Shown here piece by piece: positions 54,201-64,000 of a DNA stretch of 64,000 nucleotides. The DNA lies in contig NC_089312.1 in assembly GCF_036669915.1 (NCBI RefSeq), positions 1,484,801 through 1,548,800 of the forward strand. The letters run 5' to 3'. Within the stretch, counting starts at the first letter, position 1, and each line of letters begins with the position of its first letter. The notes under the pieces are model-generated. The model saw only the letters and a list, made by a program, of their open reading frames with translations. It made no database searches and was not told the origin of the DNA. Source of the DNA: Pocillopora verrucosa. Taxonomy: Eukaryota; Cnidaria; Anthozoa; Scleractinia; Pocilloporidae. The position numbers were made by a program, and so were the translations under genes.

Positions 54201-57200
54201 GTACTAATTTGTTTGTTTTCCTTGGCTTGCTTGTTTCCTTGTTCGTTCAAAATTCAAACCTAACGTTGATCGTAAACTTATGGTGCAAACCTCTAACTCA
54301 CGCTCCAAAACACAGTTATTTAGGATACTACTTAGAAAACACCAATTCACAAAAGTTTACATAATTTCCATTTCTACCTTGTTCTTCATCGCCAGGCGGT
54401 ATTTATAAAATCTTACAAAGCAATGAGAAGGGAAGAGGGGAGGTAAAGAAAACAAGTGTCGCAAGAAATGCGTCCGGAAACGGACCGCACCCTCTGATTA
54501 AAGTAACAAGATATTACCTGCTAATACTGCATATGATACAGTGAGTGGATCAAAGCGGTTGACAAAGACTTCCTTGACACATATTCTAAAGCCAGAGGTG
54601 GAGATGTACTGGTGAAAACAAAAATTAAAGGATATAAATACATCTTAAAGAATTACAACGCTTACAAGAGAAACGACAGAACTGCTTGAAAATTCGGTAT
54701 TTTATCATTTGATAGGTATCCGCACATGGAGCTCTCCTTGCCTTTTACTGCGATATCCTGGATTAATTAAGCAATACGTATAGCTAAGTCAGTTGCGGCA
54801 TTAAAATGGCATGAAATGATATGATATTCTCGTCCGATCGTTCCTCTGTATGATTAAAAAGTAACAGTTTCTGTGTGCTCTGTTCAGTTGTATCTATTCA
54901 TTCTTACACGGTTTCAAATTACCTCTATCCAGCTCACTATACCATTGCATTCTGCAGCAGCATTTCCTCCAGAAGTAGAATGTTTAGCAGTCAAAAGTAC
55001 GGTTGGGGATTTGCTGTAACTACCAATGAAGCTCACATCCTATGGTCGAGAAAATCAAAGGTGAGCAAGTGTGTTTAGATTCAGACGTCAGTAACTCGTA
55101 AAACCTTATGGTCGATATTAACTTAAGAAAAATCAATTTGTTCACTGTATCGTCTTTTCATTAGCTAACAGAGAAAAATTGGAGGATGGAAACAGGGTTC
55201 TCAGTTACATCAACCATTTCTACCCATAGCGAATGAAGTCAAGCGAATTAGTGATTGTCAAGAGTAACCCCATTTTTCTTTCCAGTGTTCCCTCCGTTTT
55301 CCGCTCTCTCGCTTTTTCACTTGTCTCAGCTAAGCGAAAGCCTAGCACAGGTTAGACTTCGCCTTGTTATGCACCCCATTGAAACTTCAAATCACCTTAC
55401 AGAAGGCAAAGTTATGATTCTTAACAGGCGAAGCGTTGTTTTGAAAGCTGACATCATTGTGTTCCCTAAAGAGCGGTCTCTGAAGAGAATCAAACGCCAG
55501 CCAGTTCTGTAGGAAGGTACAAAAAAAGAGAGAAAAATCATCAGTTTTTTTCACGGTAAATTGAGTTTCAGTTGAGCATTGAAATGAGTCAAAAGGACCG
55601 GTCGGGGAAAAGGAAAAAATGAGAACTTAGCGTGGAAAGAATCAAACTGCCTGATATGTGAGTTTTACTTTTTAAATGCAAATGCCGAATTCTTTGCGAA
55701 ATTCTTCTTTCCTGCCGTGTTCATTCTGCTGAGGAAAAGTTTTTATTCCCACCGAAAAATACTTTCGTAACAGAGACTCAATCTGTCAGCTTGAAGACGC
55801 TTTCTTTTTCTTTCTTAAATGGCAAATAAATTCTGAGCATCTCCAAAAAACTTGAACAATCGGCTTATTCAACTGTTTGGATTAAACTATATTAAACCGC
55901 AATGCAAATTCAGCTAGTTATTCGTATGTTTGATATTACACAAATCGCTTCATAAAAATTACCACCCCGCGATAATTCTACTCATACCTTAATAGGGCTG
56001 GTTTGCCCAGCCGAAATATGGTACTTTAAAGTAAAAACAAAACAAAACAAAACAAAACAAAACAAAAAACAAAAAATAAATAAAAAAATAAAAATATATA
56101 TCCTGTAGTTTCCTGTTCCTATATTTTAATACTTGCCACAGAGATGTCATCATGAACCCCTGCAAAGTTTTGAAACTCTCGTAGACAAATCTTAAACGAA
56201 CTCGCTGAGACATCTTCCAGCCACACGCTGGTAGCATCATGTTTTAAGCCTGACCTGTAGTGTTCAGCAGTTACAATTACTGTTGGCGAGGCGGGGAACT
56301 TTCCCTGAAAAAATAATTCGACGGGGATGTAAGGTGTATATTCAAGCAGAATGAATTCTCCAGATTAGATGATAAACGTGATCTTGCGTTGATTTATGCC
56401 AATTGGAGGCCGACCTGCGAGACACAGGAGCCTTCCCCCCCTCCACCTCTTCGGAGCGCGTTTAGGAGTACGCCCCGAACCTGTCAGACCCTGAACCTGT
56501 TAAGGAAAATAAATCCGTATTTTCGTTATTCTGATGAAAACAATCGACTTTGAGCATATCGATCATTTAGGAGGCAACGTCCTGACAGTATGTTTAGAAT
56601 TACGGTGAAATGAAGCAATTCTTTTAAACACAAGAGTACACCAGAACCATCAAGCTTGGGTTCCATTCCAAAAAGGACTCCTATGATACGCGGTACACCC
56701 TGTTCAGGCCAAATAAAGGAGTCCCCCCCCCTCCCCCCATCTTTTACAATCCATTATTACAACATTTAACATACGCTTGGAAGGGTAATTGTTTGACAAC
56801 TAGTTCCAGTCCACCATCTGGAGAACTTTTCTTCACCAGCCACACCCCCAGAGGGAGCACCCTGATATGCGACCCAATCAACGCCGGCAAAGCTATCAGA
56901 TGGGTAATCATTTCTACCAGCTCGAGTGACACAGGCTGTGAACTGCGTGGTGTTAACACTCTCAACCCAGGGTGCAGTGGCCTCGTGCACGATGGCGGGA
57001 TCAGAATAATTAAAGTGATTGACAGTAAGTTGAACGTAGATTTTCTTGTGAGGATAAAATATGAAAGGATCGAAGGTTATGGATTCACACTGATTCTCTG
57101 CCCAGGAAGGGACGTTCCGAAACTTATGTCTTCCTTTCTGAAGTGGAAAACCTGAAAATGAGCAGAAACAATTTAGTCCATGCCAAATCCACTCAGTAAA

Positions 57201-60200
57201 TGGTACTGTGAGAGGACTAAGTTATTGTTACAAATGTAGAAATTCTCTTGCACTCTTTGGTCGATAATTATTTTCGTTATGAGTTAATACAATGAAATAA
57301 ATGCTACATGTACAGTGGTTGCTCGTTTCTAATCATCAAGCAGAGTACTAACAAAGTTCCCTTGAAGCAACCAGGAGACCCAGAGGAAGTTTCCATCATG
57401 TTGACGCCCAAAAAAGGACTGAATTTGTCAAAAACCAGTTTCATAACATTATGTTCCAAATGTACGTGTGTCTGTTTAGTGACGCTCTCGCTTGAGTTAC
57501 CTTTCTTGTTAAATCCAGGTCAAAATCTGCCTCTCTTTACCTTCAACCTCACGGTTAACTAATTAGAATCATACTTCTGATACCTGTGCAACTTCCCGGA
57601 TGATAATAAGAGTAGTTTCCTCTTGCTGTACAAATTTCTTTCTCCAGTAAGCAGAGATTTCTGAAAGTACGGCCGTTGGAGGCACAGACTTGTTCTTCAA
57701 ATGATGGGCAGCTACTTTCACAGCGACATGTGACCTGCTGGGGACCCAAGGCAACGCAATGACTGTGATATTCACAGCTTACATTCCTACAGGGCTCGAG
57801 GTCTGCAGAGAGCAAGCATTTAACGCTGTTATTAAAGAAAGCTATATTGGAAAACGAACAAGAAGAAGAAAACACAGAAAAACACAGAAATGGTTGTTTT
57901 ATACGTTAATTACCTCCTATGACTAAGTAGTTCACATTTATATTTTCCCTCTGACCACCATAACCTGCGTCATCCTTAATACAAACTCGAAAGTAAGACT
58001 TGGTTACTTCCTATCAAACAAAAAGGTCGCACAAGGTAAGTTCTCATAAAAATTCCTTCATCCTAATAAATGAGGTGGAAGGAGGGTCAAGGGTCAAGAG
58101 GTATGAAAATTATTGTGAGAAGCCGAGAAACATCAGTCAGTAATCGTATTGAATGGTTAACACTCTCCTTTACTCCAAGACGGAAAAGACATCGTGCATT
58201 ATAGATTGTATGAAAGTGATAAATGAGCAACATATACATGCCACCATATCTTATTTAACTAGACTGACAGGTTGATGGATGCATATGGATACATGGATGC
58301 ATGTATGCATTCATGTATGCTTCATGCATATATGCAATACATGCTTGTATACATGCATACATTCATGCATGTATACAAGCACACATCCATACATTCATAC
58401 ATACATGGGTGTGTATGCATGAGTGTATGTATGCATTTAAGCACGCACGCATGGATGTATGCATGCATAAATGTAGAGGAATGAAATGATGGATGGGCAG
58501 ACGAATAAATGGATGGCTGAAGGAGTCATTCAATTTCATTTTTCGATGATGAAAATAAAACTTATCAAGGATAAAATGCAGTCTTCTTCTCGCTGTAAAG
58601 TTAACATCAATTTTTTTGCATAACCTCTACAACCATAGCAATTACGAAAGTGTACAATGGGTTGATATACCTCCAGCCAACTGACTAAGGGACCTTTTGC
58701 TTGACTTCCTAGGTTAACAGGGTTGTTGCGTCCATTGAGTACAGTTGTGAGAACAACTGGTGGCTTGTAAAATGGGTTTGTGAAGTTGATGTTCTGCAAT
58801 AAATTAGAAAAAAAAATCAATTTAGTGGAAGAAATGCAGATCTGATGATCAAAACGTACCTGACATACTAAAAATAATGGCGCTACATTACTGAGAAGAC
58901 ATGAATGCACGCAGTGCCATCTCTTATCTGCACATACCTCGCATAAGGCATAACTGTTTCTTGCATTTGGTGTCTCATATTCAGAAAACACAACTTCCGA
59001 GGATTCTTCTGCTCCCCACGAAGATGGATGATTCACATATGCCATCCAGTTCTAGGATTCAGTTGAAATAAAGACGTTGAAAAAAATAATTTTACAATCT
59101 GTTTTCTTCCTTGCTCCAAATTCACAAGTGACTCACTTCTTGATGACCAAACTAGCTCGTCTCTCATAATTTTATCCGTATGAATATCCATTAGTTAATT
59201 GGATAATAATGAGTGAAGTAGTAGATCACTCGAACCGAAGTTAACTCCGCTTAACTCGGATATTTCAGGCGTTGTTTCCCAGAAGGATGTCATGAAATGG
59301 TCTGAAATTGGACAGGCGCAACAAATGCTCTTCCAAGTATAATAAAAACAGAGTAGTGAAACATAACCAATGTTGATGGTCTGGCTGTGGCATTTGATTT
59401 TAATTTCCAAAGATATAGGTAAACTAACCACACCAAATGTTCGAAGCTCAAAAATTACTGTTTAAAAGGGTGAAATATTTTCTAAAACTTTTATTGGAAC
59501 GAGAAGAAAGTTTATTAAAATTTTGTTTGAACATGCCTGCAACAATATGCTTAACCTGAGTTTTATTGGGTTTATATCGAACAACGACCTGGTCCCACAT
59601 ACCACCACAAGGTTACTATGAGGTCCATCAAACGTCCTTGATTCCCTCAGACAAACTTCAAACTGACTTCTGGAGAGGCTTTCAATCCAAACACTCATTG
59701 CGTCCTGTAATTGGTTTGAAGCAGTGTGTTTGACAGTTACTTGCACTTTAGGCAGCTGTGAGAAGACCTGATATGCAAAACTCCATCTATCAGCATATTT
59801 CATTTCTATGGTACCCACTAATATGGTTAGACGAGCTTTCTACCTCAGCAAAATAAAGGGTTACCATCGCGCTTATCAAAAATTTCTGGGGAAGTGGTTG
59901 CCTTCTGATCGTGGTGATGTCTCTCATCAAACGGCTGAGAAGGAGACTACATATTAGTTGAAGACTTTTAATACTCTTGATGAATTTGTGAACATCATGG
60001 CGAGACTTATCAACCGAAGTAGACTCCATTTATACATTACCTGAGGAAATGTGACCTGTTCACATTTTGTTCCAGTGGTAAACAGGCCGAAGCTGACTTT
60101 TCCATGATAAACTCCCGATTGTGAACCGTGGAACGCGAGCCAATCGATGATGGTGTACCCTCTAGAGCTAAATCCTCCTTGCACCAGACAGGCTTTGAAA

Positions 60201-62299
60201 TCAGCTGCAGTGACATCTTCAACCCAAACAAATGCAATATCGTTGGCAATAGATGAGATATTTCCATGGTTAAGAGAAGCGAACACATACGGAGCTCCAC
60301 CGGAGAAACGGCTGCTAAATGTCACTGTCTGACAATGGCCTCCGCAACTTCCCTCCTGATTGATGGCAAGTTTTCCTGTCTCAACTCCTAAGAATAAAAT
60401 TTGAAAACTTTCTGGTGCAATTAACCTATAAGTACTCGGTTACGTGAGGATTACTGTGTAATTTATTGAATGCTACTATAAGGTTTTGAAGGGATTTTCC
60501 AGTAGCTGTTTGTCTATTGCAGAATTGAATAGTAAGCGGATACTGATGATACGAGATATCAAGATACCAAGATAGAGGTCAAGTCATTTTACGATAAAAT
60601 TGCATGTCTCAAATTTTGTCTCATTTTACGAGACACGAAAAAATCACCCGTACAACCCCGCCGTTCTTTTTGATAAATTATTTTCATTTTTTCCAAATCC
60701 GCTATTCTAGATAACGATTATAATCTAACATCTAATCTATAATATAACGATCTGGTTTAGTAGAGGTCAAATTGCCTCGAGAGAAAAGCGCTGACCAAGA
60801 GCAGTTTTCAAACCATTCTCTACTCCAATAGTCCAAGTTGACGTGCACGTATTTCATCTCAAAAACATGTCAGCCGAATTCGATTAAAATTCAAAAATCT
60901 CGTATGTTCATGAGATGGATAACGAAGCATAAAACGAAACTTTCTGGCGATGTACAAATAAAGTTTACTTGGTTGGGGTTGTATCTTTCTTTCGCAAACT
61001 TGAATTTACTCATTATGGCGAGAATTCCACTGGAATATCTATTATTCCCGGTCTAACATGTGCAAAAAGTCTGCAAACCAACGCTTATTTCGCGTGAGCC
61101 GATCAAACTGCATAATTTAGTCGTACGACCATGCGGAATTTACCAGAAAAAAAATTGTTGATAATTTGAGAAAGAGAAAAATTCCAGACATTTTGATCAA
61201 ACTAAGTTCGGTCCATAGTTGGGGAAACATTTTTTTTTCTATAAAAGCTCGACTTCTTCTCACAGTGCGTCCCACACCTCAGACTCATGATCAGGCACTT
61301 GGTCATCCCATATAATACGCCCGAACTTTTAATATTTTAAGAGAGGCAGTAAGACCCAACATACTACCCGCTAACTGCAGGGATTTTTTACTCTAATTGA
61401 AATTTGAACATATCGAGAAGAGAGAAAATGAAAGGTGGAATCACATGCTTTCCGGGTGAACGCATTGTTTCATCCTTCCCCAAAAATAAGTTGATTTATG
61501 AAAAAATAAAAGAAACCAACTATCCATTATATCAATCTTAATCATGGCCTTAAAGAAGAACATTCTGTTTACCCATTTTTTAGCTCACTAAGCAGAAGTG
61601 TAATTTTTTTTCTAACAGTAAATAACACCGAAGATGACTCGGGAAACTTAGCGATTGTCAAAAGCAAATAAAGACATTGATATACATCGCTTTAGTAAAG
61701 AAATTGAACGCAATAAAATACCTTGCACGCTCGGTAAGTAAAAGCAGAGCCAACTCAAAAGAAACACGCCTTTGTTCCTAAAAAACATCATTGCTCTCAA
61801 ATTTTGAAGTGAACACGACCATTTAGAAACGAACACTGTCACAGAAAGGAATGAAAAGTTGCTATTAGGCAAAAGTGCTTCCAGACATTGAATGACAGGT
61901 ATCAATCTTATGGGAGTAGACGTTTGTTTCGGTTTGACTGATCGGCATTTTTACTCTTCGTTAAACAGAAATTAAAGAGCACATGGAAACTGATACAAGC
62001 TGTAAGCAGCATCCTCGACGAGGCAGCATTTAAAGTTTATCTATACACTACTGAATTCTTTCATCTATCAAATTGAATGTTCTTTTTTTGCAATATCCGA
62101 GAAATCGAATCGAATCGCGTAATTTTAAACATGGGGGTCAGTGAACAAGCAACACGTCTTAACTTGATTTAGAAACTGACTTTAAAAGATATTACATCCG
62201 TTAAAGTACTTGACCTTGAGCTAAATCAATAGATGGGATGGTGAGACAAGCCAGAACACATAAACTGAAAAACGCAAAATTAAGACCGTTTTTGTGCAT
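51292..62299 (-). CDS. Mosaic extracellular lectin: H-type-lectin-like modules, Kazal-like, C-type lectin, EGF, CUB
   Basis: Exons, minus strand: 62215-62299, 60041-60387, 59603-59767, 58938-59051, 58671-58793, 57914-58010, 57584-57802, 56775-57151, 56137-56304, 55396-55506, 54923-55039, 54518-54608, 53665-54087, 52725-52847, 52145-52270, 51303-51647 (to 51292 if it ends with its own stop). Phases agree; 1013 residues, or 1218 with the SRCR exon. Order: signal peptide; module 1 (29-310); follistatin/Kazal-like ten-cysteine domain (311-383); module 2 (384-671); C-type lectin (672-812, with WLGL, QPSN, WNNVNC); EGF; calcium-binding EGF (DVDECSSG); CUB (896-1013). Modules 1 and 2 use the same five exons and phases and contain repeats of the form P.V.VT..H...SVW.E..S...F..C, resembling H-type lectin domains. 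The 56137 donor is GC. Probably a secreted recognition or matrix protein; ligand unknown. Confidence 0.85.
56037..56098. repeat. (AAAAC)n / A-rich microsatellite
   Basis: Short run of aaaac pentamers grading into AAATAAAT repeats, in the GC-AG intron of the mosaic gene (55507-56136), about 40 bases after the GC donor on the minus strand. Confidence 0.85.
58272..58470. repeat. (ATGCATAC)n-type low-complexity repeat
   Basis: About 200 bases of alternating atgcat, acatgc, atacat words with 4- and 8-base periodicity, in the mosaic gene intron 58011-58670. It gives spurious Met/His/Cys-rich frames on the plus strand. Confidence 0.9.
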
Positions 62300-63585
62300 C
62301 CTTTCAACCTAAATCTCTTGCTACTGGTAGATTCAAATTGACAAGCGAACTTACGTCCGCGATGATGAAAAGTTGCTCATTGGAAACGAGCTCATAATGA
62401 TATTTATTTTCCCCTAGTCGTTTAGAAATCATTTCAATCTTTAAAATGTTTTCAGTGTGCAAATTGTTGTTGGATGAGACTTGTTTTAAATTTTCAAGCA
62501 AACTGCTTGTTCGTTGCGCAAGTAAATTATGTGGTGGCTTAAAGACTCCGGGAATGTGATTCGACCAGCATCAGAAATATGAATTTAAACTGCTCGAAAT
62601 CACTTCTCGTTCTGTCCGTGACAATTTCTCGAAACTCACGATGTCTTCCAAATATCTATAGTAGTTTTGAGTTTATTTAAGCCACAATGCAGCCGAAAAA
62701 GAAGCAAATGCGATTTAGATATAACTAAACGCTTTGGCACCCATTAAAGAGACATAAATTCATGTTTATTGAACGCCTCACATTTTAAAGTCAAAGGCTA
62801 TACCTATAAAATATACAACGACGATAGAAAAGGTGATGAAAGCGCATGAATACCTTCAGTAACTATAACCTTCAAAGGTTACTAGTGTAGCAGAGAAGAC
62901 AATCCGAACGCACAATATATATCACGGTTTAATCAAATGAAGTACGTAATCAAAATTACAAACGAAATAAGAAGATCGGTGTGAAATCGCAAATGAGGAG
63001 GGCGAAGTAAGATTGAAGATAGCGTAGTTATGATTGATAGTAACGTTGTAGCTGAATTTGTGTGGTTCGAACTAAAAGAAAATGCACGAGAAACTAAACT
63101 AAGAAAATATCCCTGACAAATGTAACACCTGCCTAATTAACAATGAAGCGATTATAAAGAGAACTGAAAGCGAGAAATAAATCGATGTACGTTAAAAAAA
63201 AAGAAAAGGAAATATCTTAAATGAGAAATAAAGAAAAACTTACTTTGGTTTAGCTCCTAATGATTGTAGATGAATCGCCGATAGCGGATCGTACATGAAT
63301 GGCAGACAAAATTGGTGGCGTCGACAGCAACTTATAGCGATGAAATCTGGTACATGTGCTTAAATGAAACTGATTGAAATAAAAACTTATTAAGTAATAA
63401 TCATTAACCAACGAAGAAATAATAGACCGGAACAAACATGACGCGTTTCGAAACTAACAGGAACGAGCCTATCCCTAACACTTTGCATACCAAAATAAGC
63501 TCCCCTTTGCATACCTAATAAAAAAGCTACGAGGGATCAGTTTAAGATTACCATAACATCTAAACAAGGTTTCGATAATGTGGTT
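62300..63585. other. Region upstream of the mosaic gene, no gene recognised
   Basis: AT-rich, stop-rich sequence that should include the mosaic gene's promoter and 5' UTR on the minus strand. No TATA box, RNA gene or convincing exon is seen. Confidence 0.4.
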
Positions 63586-63861
63586 ACTGTATTTCCTCGA
63601 ATAAGCTCCTGGGAGCTTATTCAAAATTTTGGCTTAAGGGAGAGGCGCTTCATGGAAGGAAGGCGCTTAGTCGAGGGGAGGGAGACGCTTATCATTCCCC
63701 TGTACTGATTTCAATCTAGTTGAGGCTTAACAAGGTTTTATGCAAAGCGGCAACAGAGACAGGTTTTCCTTCCATTCCTACTATTTAAGAAAGTCAGGGA
63801 GGAGGTGTCTAGGAGTCGGTGCATTTTCTAGGGTGGGTGCTTATTTCCAAGGAAATACAGT
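63586..63861. mobile_element. Short terminal-inverted-repeat element (MITE-like), 276 bp
   Basis: The left end actgtatttcctcgaataag and the right end, read in reverse complement, actgtatttccttggaaata, match over about 23 bases with one insertion. The inside carries repeated gcttatt/gcgctt blocks (gaggcgcttcatggaagg, aaggcgcttagtcgag) and has no coding capacity. No clear target-site duplication at the ends as I place them. Confidence 0.65.
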
Positions 63862-64000
63862 CCCGGTATTGCCTTTTCTTTATATTTTCTAAAAACGGCT
63901 CTTGGAAATCATAACCACTGCCGCTGAGGCCATCTTCAAATTACTGTTAACGTGTGTTTTGTATCATGTAGAACAATGCAATGCAAATTCATGGAAAAAA
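63862..64000. other. Window end, nothing recognised
   Basis: Short non-coding stretch after the MITE-like element; no exon or repeat is evident before the window ends. Confidence 0.4.

Noticed and set aside
58272..58489. Met/His/Cys-rich plus-strand frames
   Set aside because: By-product of the atgcat/acatgc simple repeat within an intron of the mosaic gene.

Overview
The window is animal nuclear DNA, most likely from an anthozoan cnidarian and plausibly a stony coral. Genes are split into short exons by AT-rich introns with GT-AG boundaries. The proteins found (ShKT plus trypsin, double DOMON, lectin/EGF/CUB/SRCR mosaics, a rolling stone-like protein) are typical of cnidarian gene sets. The intergenic DNA carries tRNA-derived SINE-like copies and palindromic repeats of a kind common in coral and anemone genomes. 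The species cannot be fixed from sequence alone. I rebuilt every gene model by hand from open frames, splice signals, intron phase and family resemblance; no transcript or database was consulted.

Layout. (1) 2430-4436 (+): two-exon rolling stone-like multi-pass membrane protein. (2) 6022-11984 (+): eight-exon secreted trypsin-like protease with a KR-ended propeptide and two ShKT domains. (3) 13589-23031 (+): sixteen-exon actin-binding LIM protein (four LIM domains and a villin headpiece). (4) about 27007-33134 (+): type II membrane protein with a cytoplasmic tail, one membrane anchor, a stalk of about nineteen 23-residue repeats and a DUF229-type alkaline-phosphatase/sulfatase-fold ectodomain; its 5' end is unresolved. 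(5) 34271-41858 (-): ten-exon N-acetylglucosamine kinase, convergent with gene 4. (6) 43655-48008 (+): five-exon secreted, probably GPI-anchored protein with two DOMON domains. (7) 50068-62299 (-): a long mosaic extracellular protein (signal peptide, two five-exon H-type-lectin-like modules, a follistatin/Kazal-like domain, a C-type lectin, two EGFs, CUB). It either ends at 51292 or splices on into two SRCR domains at 50068-50693; those SRCR domains can also be read as a separate intronless secreted gene.

The genes are not an operon and share no single pathway. Several concern the cell surface or extracellular space (2, 4, 6, 7); ABLIM is cytoskeletal, NAGK is sugar salvage, and the rolling stone-like protein is a membrane protein. 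The most unusual items are the repeat stalk on the sulfatase-fold ectodomain, the duplicated lectin modules with one GC-AG intron, the acceptor/signal-peptide ambiguity at the SRCR exon, and a perfectly placed 61-base palindrome whose right arm matches the core of a minimal hammerhead ribozyme.
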